A DNA stretch of 64,000 bases, from the NCBI RefSeq assembly GCF_001717465.1, contig NZ_CP017074.1:1826873-1890872 (forward strand). The letters are read 5' to 3'. How positions within the stretch are numbered: the first letter of the stretch is position 1; each line of letters opens with the position of its first letter. Of this stretch, positions 33,541-41,800 are shown piece by piece. A model generated the notes under the pieces. That model worked only from the letters and a program-made list of their open reading frames with translations. It was not told the origin of the DNA and did no database searches. The DNA is from Luteimonas sp. JM171. GTDB taxonomy: Bacteria > Pseudomonadota > Gammaproteobacteria > Xanthomonadales > Xanthomonadaceae. The position numbers were made by a program, and so were the translations under genes.

Positions 33541-34098
33541 TCAGCCCATGACCGGCAGCGCGACGCCGGGGGCAAGCGCGATGGAAATCCCGGCCAGGAC
33601 GCTCCCGATCAGCGTGGCCGCAAGCACGTCGCTGGGGTAGTGCAGGCCGAGTACGACGCGCGAGACCGCCACGCTCGCCGCGAACGGCAGCAGCAGCCAG
33701 GCCAGCAGCGGGTAGTGGGCGAGCGCCACGAGGGTGAACGTCACGGCGTGCAGGGTATGGCCGGATGGGAAGCTGAACTCGTCCAGGGGGGCGGTCCATG
33801 CCTGGATGCGGCCGTCGGAGGCGAAGGGGCGGGGGCGCCGGGTCCAGCGCTTGAGCCACTTGTACAGGCTCAGGGCCGCGATTCCCGCCAGCGCCAGGTG
33901 GACCGAGGCCGCCAGGCCGTCGCGCCCGTCGACGACGATCATCGCCGCCATCAACACGTACCAGAACACCCCATCGCCCAGCCGGCTCACCGCCTGGAAG
34001 TAGGCGCGTACGGCCTGCCTGGTCCCCATGCGGTTGGCAGCCAGGCACCAGCCGGAGTCGCTGGCCAGCAGGCGCTCACGCAGTGGCGACGGTTCCAT
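33541..34098 (-). CDS. PAP2 family membrane phosphatase
   Basis: 185 residues from ATG at 34098. Several membrane helices surround the three PAP2 motifs: KWLKRWTRRPRPF, FPSGHTLHAV and SRVVLGLHYPSDVLAA (His and Asp). Such enzymes remove phosphate from phosphatidic acid, phosphatidylglycerophosphate or undecaprenyl diphosphate. It overlaps the end of the upstream family 4 glycosyltransferase by 23 bases. Given the Pho-box-like site ahead of that gene, a role in making diacylglycerol for phosphate-free glycolipids is attractive but unproven. Confidence 0.88.
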   Translation of the reverse strand: MEPSPLRERLLASDSGWCLAANRMGTRQAVRAYFQAVSRLGDGVFWYVLMAAMIVVDGRDGLAASVHLALAGIAALSLYKWLKRWTRRPRPFASDGRIQAWTAPLDEFSFPSGHTLHAVTFTLVALAHYPLLAWLLLPFAASVAVSRVVLGLHYPSDVLAATLIGSVLAGISIALAPGVALPVMG

Positions 34099-35218
34099 GG
34101 ACGTGCTCCCAGGTGGCGATGTCATGCAGCAGGCGGTCGAAGTCGGCCGCAACCTTGTCCGGGTGCAGGCCGGCGACCGCGCTGCGGGCGCGCCGGCCCA
34201 TGGCCGCGCGCAGATCGTCGTCGCAGCCGATATCCACCACGGCCTGGATGAAGTCGTCCTCGCCGGCCACGCGCGCGCCGTGGATGCCGGCGCGCAGGTG
34301 TTCGCGGGCCGCGCCGTAGTCGAACGCGACGGTAGCGATCCCGCTGGCCATGGCCTCCAGGGTCACGTTGCCGAAGGTTTCCGAAAGGCTGGGGAAGACG
34401 AACAGGTCCGCGCTTGCGAAATGGCGGGCCAGCTGTGCGCCGCGCTGGATGCCGCAGAAGATGAAGTCCGGGTTGTCACGGGCCAGCGCCGCACGCATCG
34501 GGCCATCGCCCACCCAGACCATCCGCGCCCGCGGCCGGTGGGCCTGCAGCTCCCGGAAGGCGCGCACGGCCAGCCCGAGGTTCTTCTCCGCAGCGATCCG
34601 TCCGACATGGATCGCGACCACTTCGTCGGTGCCCGCTCCCCACGTGTTGCGCAGGCCGCGATCGCGCAGCGCCGGATCAAAGCGTGCGGTGTCCACGGCG
34701 CGCGCGAGTCGCCGGGGGCGCTCAAAGCCCGCGTCGCGCAGGAACCCTTCCAGCTCGCGGGTGGGCGCCAGGGTCACGTCGGCGCGATTGTGGAAGTGGC
34801 GCATCCAGCGCAGGGCCAAAGGCTCCAGCAGCGGCACGCCGTAATCGCGCATGTACAGGTCGAAGCGGGTATGCACCGCCGAGGCCACGGGGATGCGCAG
34901 CCGCCGCGCCGCGCGCAGCGCGCTCCACCCCAGAGGCCCTTCGGTGGCGATGTAGATCGCATCGGGGCGATCGGCGGCCCAGGCGCGCTGCAGCCGGCCC
35001 GCCGGCACCAGGCCCAACCGCAGCCCGGGATAGCGCGGCACCGGGGCTCCGCGCACCAGCAGTTCGGCCGCAGCGGCGACCTGCTCCGGATGTTGCGCCG
35101 GCCGCACCACGCTGACCCTGCGGCCACGGCGCTCCAGTCCGCGCTGCAGGCTGCGCACCGTCAGGGCGACGCCGTTGACTTCAGGGGGCCAGGTTTCGGT
35201 GACGAGCGCGTAATGCAT
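34076..35218 (-). CDS. family 4 glycosyltransferase, candidate lipid glycosyltransferase
   Basis: 380 residues, GT-B fold. N-terminal MHYALVTETWPPEVNGVALT is characteristic of the GT4 branch that includes lipid glycosyltransferases and mannosyltransferases (SqdX, MgtA, Agt type). The C-terminal donor site has HVGRIAAEKNLGL, VWVGDGPM and FPSLSETFGNVTLEAMASG (EX7E). Start ATG at 35218. It overlaps the PAP2 gene, and a Pho-box-like repeat lies 58 bases upstream in the correct orientation. The acceptor could be diacylglycerol; a polysaccharide role is also possible. Confidence 0.83.
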   Translation of the reverse strand: MHYALVTETWPPEVNGVALTVRSLQRGLERRGRRVSVVRPAQHPEQVAAAAELLVRGAPVPRYPGLRLGLVPAGRLQRAWAADRPDAIYIATEGPLGWSALRAARRLRIPVASAVHTRFDLYMRDYGVPLLEPLALRWMRHFHNRADVTLAPTRELEGFLRDAGFERPRRLARAVDTARFDPALRDRGLRNTWGAGTDEVVAIHVGRIAAEKNLGLAVRAFRELQAHRPRARMVWVGDGPMRAALARDNPDFIFCGIQRGAQLARHFASADLFVFPSLSETFGNVTLEAMASGIATVAFDYGAAREHLRAGIHGARVAGEDDFIQAVVDIGCDDDLRAAMGRRARSAVAGLHPDKVAADFDRLLHDIATWEHVHGTVATA

Positions 35219-35276
35219 CGGGAACTCCGGTTTGACCCAGAATCCCCCCACGCGGTGTCACCGCCATTGCGCTTCG

Positions 35277-35294
35277 ATGACGCAGGGGTGACAT
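35277..35294 (-). promoter_or_regulatory. Pho-box-like direct repeat upstream of the GT4 gene
   Basis: Read on the minus strand: 7-mers ATGTCAC and GCGTCAT with a 4-base spacer, 10 of 14 positions matching CTGTCAT/CTGTCAY by hand count. A further GTGACAC falls in register 33 bases after the first. The box ends 58 bases before the start codon, close to the 60-61 bases seen at three other sites in this region. Confidence 0.5.
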
Positions 35295-35311
35295 CGCCAC
35301 CCCGGCAAGCC

Positions 35312-36457
35312 TTACCAGGCCAGCTGGACCCGGGCCTGGATGCTGGAAGGATCAACATCCAGCCAGCCCGTCGTCGCGCCCGCGTCGCGCCGGGTGTCGG
35401 CCTCGACGTAGTTGAGCGCCAGCTTCAGGTGCTCGCCGTGGTACCAGTTCACCCCGGCCGTCCACACGTCCATGGTGCCACCGGCGATCCCGGCGCCTGG
35501 ATCGTCGAGGTCCAGGCGGTCGTAGCGCACGCCCAGCTGCCACAGGCCGGCGGGCTCACCGCCTGCGCCCGGGGTGCGCGGCACGCCCTCGCGATAGTCC
35601 CAGGTCTGCCCGCCAGGCTGCCACACCACCGAGGCATAGCCGCCCGACCCGTCGAAATCCCGGCTGTCGCGGCGCTCCACGGTGGACTCGAACCATTCCG
35701 CCTGCACCTTGACCGGGCCCTGGATCCACATGGCTTCCGCGCCCACCGTGGTGGCCCGCCGCGCATCCGCGATCGCGCCGGTATCGAGCAGGCGGATCTC
35801 GGCCAGGTCCATGTTGGGCCGGGCGCGCAGGCGGATGCCATCGTCCGGGGCATCGCGGCGGCTGGCCGAAACGCCCAGATGCAGGACCCGGCCTTCCCCG
35901 CGCAGGGGAGCCCAGGTCCCGCGGGCGGCAAAGCCGTCGCCTTCGGCTTCATTGCGGGTCAGCTCGCGGTCAAACCAGCTGGCCGAAACGCTCCAGTCGC
36001 CCTGGTCGATGCCCCAGCCCACGCCCAGCCGGCGCGACACCGCGAAGGTATTGGTGGCGGCCGCCTTGGCGATGAAGTCGTTGGTGGTCGACGAACTCAG
36101 CTCCTCAAGCCCCGTGGGCTGCTTGAACTGTCCGACGCGTACGTGCTGGCTGCGCCCGTCAAATTGAATGCGGGCGTTGACGTCCAGCCACTTCTCGGAT
36201 TTGGAGTCGTAGCCCACCACCCAGTCGAATCCACTGGCGTGCGCGCCCTTGAGCACCAGTTCCGCACGCCGCACGTCGGTGTCGTCGCCCAGGTGGCTCC
36301 AGTCATCGCGGTAGCGGTATCCGTCGACCTGGAACAGGCCTTCGAACGACAGTTCGAAATCGCCGACTTCGCCGAGGTCGATCGCGTGTGCCTGCGGGGA
36401 TGCCGCAAGAAGCACGGCCAATGTCAACGGAGCGGATGCTGTGCGGATTCCAGCCAC
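35312..36457 (-). CDS. OprO/OprP-type phosphate-selective porin
   Basis: 381 residues, start GTG at 36457. Signal peptide about 1-25 (AHA cleavage), then a 16-strand-type outer-membrane barrel. The family stretch is visible: FELSFEGLFQVDGYRY, DDTDVRRAELVLKG, RVGQFKQPTGLEELSSS, and the C-terminus ends in Trp, as in barrel proteins. OprO/OprP porins take up ortho- and polyphosphate and are induced by phosphate starvation in Pseudomonas. It sits directly downstream of gspN, with four Pho-like 7-mers in the 106-base gap. Confidence 0.88.
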   Translation of the reverse strand: MAGIRTASAPLTLAVLLAASPQAHAIDLGEVGDFELSFEGLFQVDGYRYRDDWSHLGDDTDVRRAELVLKGAHASGFDWVVGYDSKSEKWLDVNARIQFDGRSQHVRVGQFKQPTGLEELSSSTTNDFIAKAAATNTFAVSRRLGVGWGIDQGDWSVSASWFDRELTRNEAEGDGFAARGTWAPLRGEGRVLHLGVSASRRDAPDDGIRLRARPNMDLAEIRLLDTGAIADARRATTVGAEAMWIQGPVKVQAEWFESTVERRDSRDFDGSGGYASVVWQPGGQTWDYREGVPRTPGAGGEPAGLWQLGVRYDRLDLDDPGAGIAGGTMDVWTAGVNWYHGEHLKLALNYVEADTRRDAGATTGWLDVDPSSIQARVQLAW

Positions 36458-36492
36458 GGAGACGACTCGCGAATGGGAGGGGGGCGAAGCTT

Positions 36493-36532
36493 ATGTCATC
36501 AAGCTGACACGTGTCTGCCACCCCATTGTCAT
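36493..36532. promoter_or_regulatory. tandem Pho-box-like ladder upstream of the porin
   Basis: Four 7-mers on the plus strand at 36493, 36504, 36515 and 36526, exactly 11 bases apart: ATGTCAT, CTGACAC, CTGCCAC, TTGTCAT. Each pair resembles one PhoB box (12/14 and 11/14 to the E. coli consensus). The best reading is opposite to the porin gene. Since TGNCA is nearly symmetric, the minus strand also fits, more weakly; there the distal pair ends 57 bases before the porin start. Confidence 0.6.
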
Positions 36533-36563
36533 CGCAGGCAGGTCGCAGTGCGGTGAATTGCCG

Positions 36564-37271
36564 TCAATCCATCCGCCCGCGTTTCACCCGGCTCCAGCCG
36601 CCGGGGCCGGGCAGGAAGCCCGCCGCCTCGAGAGCGATCCGTGCCGAAGGGTGCTCGACCACGGGGATCCGCGCCTCAAGTTCCCACTGGCCATCCGCAT
36701 GCACGCGCAGGCTCGCCTGCATCCGAGCCAGTGGCCCTTCGCCCGCCACGGCCGCCAGCGGCAGGACGGCGGCGCGGCCCTCGCAGGCGGGCGAGCCTTC
36801 AAGCACCAGCATGGGGGCGCCCGCCGCGGCGTCCGAAGACAGCACCACCCGCCCGCTGGCGGCGTGGCAGGCGTCGTCCGCGAACAGCACCTGCAGCCCG
36901 TCTGCCTGCACCTGGACCGGCAATGCCGAGGCCAGGGCGTGCGTGGGCAGTGAAAAGTGGCCGTGGAGGTCCTGTACGCCCCATCGACGGCCCGCGAGGA
37001 CTTGCGCCCGCAGGCCCGGTGTCGAAATCCACACCGCGCGGTCGCCGGCCAGCAGCCGCAGTGGGAGCAGGCGAGCCTGCGCGTTACCCAACGCCAGGCC
37101 GCGGATGCTGGCGTCCAGGAGGCGGCCGTTCCAGATGTTTCCACCGGCATGCCTGGCCGACAGGCCCCACTTCCGTGCACCGGCGGTCTCCAGGGCCAGC
37201 CCCAGCGGAAGCGTCGCCGCAAGCATGGCCGGCAACAGCAGAACGAAGAGGAGCAACAGGCGGCGGGTCAT
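36564..37271 (-). CDS. gspN: type II secretion protein N
   Basis: 235 residues. One N-terminal membrane helix (4-26) then a periplasmic domain. GspN is the optional last component of some type II systems. The pattern ARKWGLSARHAGGNIWNGRLLDASIRGLALGNAQARL is typical of the GspN family (WxG...G.A.L). It overlaps gspM by four bases (ATGA) and is the last gene of the secretion operon. Confidence 0.8.
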   Translation of the reverse strand: MTRRLLLLFVLLLPAMLAATLPLGLALETAGARKWGLSARHAGGNIWNGRLLDASIRGLALGNAQARLLPLRLLAGDRAVWISTPGLRAQVLAGRRWGVQDLHGHFSLPTHALASALPVQVQADGLQVLFADDACHAASGRVVLSSDAAAGAPMLVLEGSPACEGRAAVLPLAAVAGEGPLARMQASLRVHADGQWELEARIPVVEHPSARIALEAAGFLPGPGGWSRVKRGRMD

Positions 37272-37771
37272 TGGGCGGGAGCGAACCGCAGCTCCGCCCG
37301 GAGGCGGCCCTCGCGCCGTTCCACGTCCACTGCCACCGGGGCCACTCCGTGTTCCAGCCGTAGCCCATCGAGCCAGTTGAACAGGGTGCCTGCGGCAACA
37401 GCGTCCACCGCAACCTCAAGCCCGCCATCGGCAGTCTCACCGCAACGGTCGAAGCTGATTCCCGCCGCCCCGGCGCTGTCGGTGACCAGCCGCTGCAGCG
37501 CGTCGGCGGACAGGGTGTCGCCCGCCGGTCTTCCAGAGGCTGCAATGGCCGCCAGCGCGTGCTCGATCTCCGCCGCGTCCATCAAGGCGTCCGCATGCCG
37601 GTCCGCCGCGGCCTGGCGTACCCCCTGCAGCGGACCCAGCAGGCCGTACCAAGCGACGAACGCCGCGATGGCCGCGCACATGCCGGTGAGCATCCAGCGC
37701 TCGCGCGGGGCCCGCGCGTACCACCAGGCCACTGCGCGCCGAGCGAGCCTGGTGCCGCACCCACCGGTCAC
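37268..37771 (-). CDS. gspM: type II secretion protein M
   Basis: 167 residues from GTG at 37771, which forms a GTGA overlap with gspL. Cytoplasmic N-terminus, one membrane helix (about 27-48), then a periplasmic ferredoxin-like domain ending LEVAVDAVAAGTLFNWLDGL. GspM pairs with GspL in the inner-membrane platform. A much longer frame extends upstream, but that part is Arg-rich antisense of gspL and is not coding. Confidence 0.82.
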   Translation of the reverse strand: MTGGCGTRLARRAVAWWYARAPRERWMLTGMCAAIAAFVAWYGLLGPLQGVRQAAADRHADALMDAAEIEHALAAIAASGRPAGDTLSADALQRLVTDSAGAAGISFDRCGETADGGLEVAVDAVAAGTLFNWLDGLRLEHGVAPVAVDVERREGRLRAELRFAPAQ

Positions 37772-38898
37772 GGGGCGCTCTCTATCAAATCGACCTCGCT
37801 GTGCAGGCGGCCATCCACGCGCCGGGTGCCGGCGGCCACCAAGGTCAATCCATGGCTCGACGCGTGGTTGCCGAGCGCATCCAGCTGCGCGGCGTCGGAA
37901 TGTTGCACGAGGGCGCGCAGCGGCGAACCGGCCTGCCACGTCACCCGTTCGATGGCGGCGCCGTCCAGCTCCTGCATGCCGCTGGCAAGCGCCCGGAACG
38001 CGATCGGGAAATCATCGCGCGCCCGGTTCCGCGCCAGTCCTGCCCGAGCCGCCAGCACCGGATCCGCGTCCGCGCCAGGTCCCGGCAGGGCCTTCATCAC
38101 CCGTGCCTCAGCGTCCGACTCGAGTTTGCGCGCTGCCAGCAGATGGCCGGCGGCTTCCACGGTCCACAGCAGGGGGACCGAAACCGCCAGGGCCCCCGCC
38201 AGCACCGCGGCACGACGCCAGGCACGCCATCCCGTGGGCCGCCCGTCGGCCGCTGCGTACGGTCCCTGCAGCAGGTCAAGTGGCGCGGCCAGGGCACCCT
38301 TTGCCAGCAACGCCTCGACCGTTTCAGGTTCCCTGATCGGCGCGGTTGCATCGCCGATGATGGTGGCGGCAAGTTCCGCCTCCACCCTGAATGATCGCCG
38401 GGCCGAGCGGGCCAGGCAGTGGCCTTCCCGGATCACTGCGACCCAGCCTTCCGGATCGTCCGGCGCGGACAATGCCAGGTGGTCGGGAACCATCCTGTCG
38501 GCACGCACACCCAGGGCTTGCACGCGCGCGAGCCAATCCTCCATGGCCGCCTCGGCCACGGCGACGACCGGGCGCGGTTCCGCAGGCGCTGCCGCGTGGC
38601 CAACCGCTACATGGATGGCATCGACAGCGGCGAGTTCCTCACCGGCCTGGGCGCGCGCCGCGGCCCGCGCCTGCGCATCGCTGAACGCCGTGGGCTGCAG
38701 CCAGCGCGCCGGGGCATCGGTGCCGGGGACCAGCACCACGGTGAACGGTCCACGCTCCGGGACCTGCGACGGCCCGGACCCGATGCCCAGCAGCTCGCGT
38801 GACAGTACGCGGCCGTCGCCGGCCACGGCCAGGCGCACGGCCGGTTCTTCCGCCAGGGCAGGCAGGAGGACCACGTGGATCGGATCGGGCGGCTTCAT
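37768..38898 (-). CDS. gspL: type II secretion protein L
   Basis: 376 residues. A cytoplasmic actin-like domain (1-235) that holds the ATPase GspE, one membrane helix near 240-262 (VLAGALAVSVPLLW) and a periplasmic ferredoxin-like domain. Motifs are weakly conserved, but size, topology and position between gspK and gspM settle the call. ATGA overlap with gspK upstream. Confidence 0.85.
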   Translation of the reverse strand: MKPPDPIHVVLLPALAEEPAVRLAVAGDGRVLSRELLGIGSGPSQVPERGPFTVVLVPGTDAPARWLQPTAFSDAQARAAARAQAGEELAAVDAIHVAVGHAAAPAEPRPVVAVAEAAMEDWLARVQALGVRADRMVPDHLALSAPDDPEGWVAVIREGHCLARSARRSFRVEAELAATIIGDATAPIREPETVEALLAKGALAAPLDLLQGPYAAADGRPTGWRAWRRAAVLAGALAVSVPLLWTVEAAGHLLAARKLESDAEARVMKALPGPGADADPVLAARAGLARNRARDDFPIAFRALASGMQELDGAAIERVTWQAGSPLRALVQHSDAAQLDALGNHASSHGLTLVAAGTRRVDGRLHSEVDLIESAP

Positions 38899-39884
38899 TC
38901 CTCTGGACTCCAGCGTCTTGCCAGCAGGCGGGTGGGAGCGCCGGGCTCATCCTCCCGGTGTTCAATCAGCGTGCTGACAACCACTTGCGCCGGACCGCTG
39001 TCGACCTCGGCATGCAAGCGGAAGTAGCGGCTGCGCAGGTGCACCTGTTCCAGCACGCTGTTGTCGGGGATAGCCTCGGCCAGGCCCGGACTGGCCCAGA
39101 ATTCATCGGGGCTGCGCCAGCCGTGCACGGGACGGGAGGCAATGACCCGCCGCGCGCGTTCGACATCGATTGCGCCGGCGGCAAGCATCGCCAGCACGGG
39201 CGCATCCTGGTCCTGCAGGGTGTTGACGTTGACGGGCGAGAGCGCAGTCGTGGGCAGGGCGCACACGTGTGGACGCAGGCGTGAATATACGGCCGGCGTG
39301 TAGCCGTGGATCGCCCGCAGCTCGCTCGCTTCGGCGAGCAGGGTGGCGCCGGTGCGGTAGCCGTCGCGCCCGCGTGCATAGCCGGGATCTTCATGGCCCA
39401 GCCCCTCCCGCTGCTGGTCGCTGTCGATCCAGTCGGCCAGAGCGTCGGCCAATGCGCGCGCCTGCGCCGCGGGAAAATCCAGCGCGAGCAGCAGCAATTC
39501 GTACTGGGCCACGCCGGCTTCGTGGCGGGTGAGCAGTTCGCCGGCGCCATGCACCACGCTGTTGAGGTTGAAACAGGCAGTGGCGTCGGACAGCGTGGCG
39601 CGGATCATGCCGTCGTCCACCGGGAACAGGAAGCTGCGCCCGTTCCAGCCGCCGGCCAGGGTGGTCACCCCCGGGTCGCGCCGCGCCAGGCGTTCGATCT
39701 GTGCCATCGCAAGGGCCTCGGCACCGAGCGCATGCCATCGCGCCTGCGCGACCGCCTGGGCGTTCGCGGCCCGGCGCAGGCCGAAGCGGATGTCGTCGAG
39801 CATCGCCACCACCAGCACTGCCATCACCGCCACCAGCAGCAGCACGGTGAGCAGGGCGACCCCGCGCTGTCGGCGAGCGCTCAC
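38895..39884 (-). CDS. gspK: type II secretion minor pseudopilin K
   Basis: 329 residues from GTG at 39884 (GTGA overlap with gspJ). Large tip pseudopilin. The prepilin site is RRQRG then VALLTVLLL; the residue at +5 is Thr and not Glu, which is the hallmark of GspK. After the hydrophobic stem come the helical SAM-like repeats with SPVNVNTLQDQDAPVLAML. It forms the pseudopilus tip with GspI and GspJ. Confidence 0.9.
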   Translation of the reverse strand: MSARRQRGVALLTVLLLVAVMAVLVVAMLDDIRFGLRRAANAQAVAQARWHALGAEALAMAQIERLARRDPGVTTLAGGWNGRSFLFPVDDGMIRATLSDATACFNLNSVVHGAGELLTRHEAGVAQYELLLLALDFPAAQARALADALADWIDSDQQREGLGHEDPGYARGRDGYRTGATLLAEASELRAIHGYTPAVYSRLRPHVCALPTTALSPVNVNTLQDQDAPVLAMLAAGAIDVERARRVIASRPVHGWRSPDEFWASPGLAEAIPDNSVLEQVHLRSRYFRLHAEVDSGPAQVVVSTLIEHREDEPGAPTRLLARRWSPEE

Positions 39885-40468
39885 GGCCACTGTCCCTGCA
39901 TCAGGAACGCCTGCTCGACGCGACCGATGCGTTCCAGGTCCAGCGTGAGCCGCACGGCTTCGGGCACGCGGTCCATGCCGCCGGGCCAGCCGTCCATCCA
40001 TGCGCCCTGGAACCGGTACTGCACCCGCGCGCCCTGCACGCCGTCGATCACCAGCTGGGGTGGATCCATCCGCGCGCCGTCGAGCATTGGCCGCGCGCTG
40101 CGTTCCAGCCGGCCGTCCTGCAGCCGGTACTCCACGTACTGGAGCGAGGCCCGCGGCGCCCCCTGCGGGTTCTCCCAGCCGTACCGGGTGAGGGCGAACA
40201 ACAGCCCCGTGCCCGGCTCGGCGGTGCCGGTGAAGGCCTGCACCGCGGCGATGCCGGAGGCGTTGCGGGTGCGCCGCGGCGCCGCCTGCGCCAGGTCGGC
40301 CTCCAGCAGCGCACGCGCGCGCTGCAGATCGCCCACGTGCGCCATCCGCGCCTGGGTGACGCCCTGGCTGGCGCTGGCCCAGGCCATCACCGTGACCCCG
40401 CCGGCGGCCAGCAGTGCGAATACCGCCAGTGCCACCAGCATCTCCACCAGGGTGAATCCCCGCACCAT
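39881..40468 (-). CDS. gspJ: type II secretion minor pseudopilin J
   Basis: 195 residues. Very short leader, cleavage after Gly4 (MVRG) followed by FTLVEMLVALAVFALL with Glu at +5. C-terminal half has LQYVEYRLQDGRLERSARP, typical of GspJ. The start overlaps the gspI stop by one base (TGATG), so translation is coupled. Confidence 0.9.
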   Translation of the reverse strand: MVRGFTLVEMLVALAVFALLAAGGVTVMAWASASQGVTQARMAHVGDLQRARALLEADLAQAAPRRTRNASGIAAVQAFTGTAEPGTGLLFALTRYGWENPQGAPRASLQYVEYRLQDGRLERSARPMLDGARMDPPQLVIDGVQGARVQYRFQGAWMDGWPGGMDRVPEAVRLTLDLERIGRVEQAFLMQGQWP

Positions 40469-40848
40469 CAGCGTGCATTCCGGAACAGCACCGTTTCGGC
40501 GGCGATGCGGTCGCTGCCCGCCGCGTACACCGCGATGTCGATGCGCAGGATGTCGGCGTCGTCCGTGGCCGAGACAGCGCGGGTCCAACGCCACTGGCGA
40601 TCGCCCAGCTGCTCTTCGCCCTGGCCCTGCGCGGCCACCATGTCCAGCGGCTCCACCGCGGCTTCCACCGCACGGTTGCCGGCGACGATCCCGGCCAGCA
40701 CGCGTTCCTCCACGATGACCGCGGTGCGGGTGCTTTCCCCGGCCAGGTTGAGCAGCGCCAGCACCACCAGCGAGAACACCGCCAGCGCCACCAGCAGTTC
40801 CAGCAGTGAGAATCCGGCCCTGCGGCCGGGGCGATGGATCCTGGTCAT
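40468..40848 (-). CDS. gspI: type II secretion minor pseudopilin I
   Basis: 126 residues. Prepilin peptidase site after Gly12 (RRAG), then FSLLELLVALAVFSLVVLA with Glu at +5. Size and the conserved DRQWRWTRAVSATDDADILRI region match GspI. Overlaps gspH by four bases. Confidence 0.9.
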   Translation of the reverse strand: MTRIHRPGRRAGFSLLELLVALAVFSLVVLALLNLAGESTRTAVIVEERVLAGIVAGNRAVEAAVEPLDMVAAQGQGEEQLGDRQWRWTRAVSATDDADILRIDIAVYAAGSDRIAAETVLFRNAR

Positions 40849-41333
40849 GGCGCTTCCGCCACCCGCACGCTGCCGTCGGCATCCACCTGTACCTGCAGGA
40901 CGCCGCGGCCGTCGCCGAGCACCAGCGCGGCCGGTTCCGCCGTGCCGATGGGCTCGAAGGTGAACCAGACCGGCGCGTCGTCGGCGCCGTCCTGCACCGG
41001 CGCGACGCCTGGGGTCCACGCCGCCGGATCGAACGGACGCCCGGACAGCGGCTGCCAGCCCCCGCCGCGGGCGATGAGGAACCGGTAGCCGGCGTCGTCA
41101 GCCTGGACGCGCAGCGCGCGCGTGGACAGGATCGCCTCCTGCCGGGCCTGTGCAAGCCGGGTCGCCAGCGTGTCCGCATCGCGCCGCAGCGCCGTGTCCG
41201 GTGACGGGCCGGTCAGCAGCACCGCCGCGCCCAGCAATCCCACCACGGCCAGCACCACCATCAGCTCCACCAGGGTGAAGCCGCCGACGGCGCGGAACCG
41301 CGCACTTTGGCCAGGGGTGGTGCGCGCGGGCAT
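40845..41333 (-). CDS. gspH: type II secretion minor pseudopilin H
   Basis: 162 residues. Cleavage after Gly18 (VGG) then FTLVELMVVLAVVGLLGAA. The body has TRLAQARQEAILSTRALRV, the GspH pattern. Starts three bases after gspG ends. Confidence 0.9.
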   Translation of the reverse strand: MPARTTPGQSARFRAVGGFTLVELMVVLAVVGLLGAAVLLTGPSPDTALRRDADTLATRLAQARQEAILSTRALRVQADDAGYRFLIARGGGWQPLSGRPFDPAAWTPGVAPVQDGADDAPVWFTFEPIGTAEPAALVLGDGRGVLQVQVDADGSVRVAEAP

Positions 41334-41336
41334 CCG

Positions 41337-41783
41337 TCAGTTCCAGTTGCCGATGTCGGCCGCGTCGCCTTCGCCGCCCTCGCTGCCGTCGCTGCCGTAC
41401 GAGAACACATCGAAAGCCCCGCCGCGGCTGCCGGGATAGCGGTACTCGTAGGGATTGCCCCACGGATCCTCCGGCAGCCGGCGGACATAGCCATCGTGGC
41501 GATAGCGTTCGGGCCGCGCCAGGCCCGCGGGAGGGCGCAGCAGGGCATTGAGGCCATCCTGCTGTGGCGGATAGGCGAGGTTTTCCAGGCGGTAGGTCTC
41601 GATCGCCTGCTCGAGCACCGAAATGTCCGCGCGCGCCTTCTCGGCCATGGCGCGGTCCTGGCTGGGCATGACGTTGATCATCACCACCGTGGCGAGCAGG
41701 CCGATGATGACCACGACGACCATCACCTCCACCAGCGTGAAGCCGGTGCTGCGGGATCGGGAGGGAAGGGAGGGATTGCGCAT
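41337..41783 (-). CDS. gspG: type II secretion major pseudopilin G
   Basis: 148 residues. The main subunit of the pseudopilus. Cleavage after Gly14 (RSTG), then FTLVEVMVVVVIIGLLA. The GspG core is clear: AEKARADISVLEQAIETYRLENLAYPP, DPWGNPYEYRYPG and the Asp-rich calcium-site loop FDVFSYGSDGSEGGEGDAADI. No prepilin peptidase (gspO) is present in the locus, so PilD encoded elsewhere must process it. Confidence 0.97.
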   Translation of the reverse strand: MRNPSLPSRSRSTGFTLVEVMVVVVIIGLLATVVMINVMPSQDRAMAEKARADISVLEQAIETYRLENLAYPPQQDGLNALLRPPAGLARPERYRHDGYVRRLPEDPWGNPYEYRYPGSRGGAFDVFSYGSDGSEGGEGDAADIGNWN

Positions 41784-41800
41784 GTAGATACTCCGTGGAA

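Noticed and set aside
36493..36532. Promoter for a plus-strand gene rather than the porin
   Set aside because: No plus-strand gene lies to the right; gspN is on the minus strand. The site is assigned to the porin with its orientation flagged.
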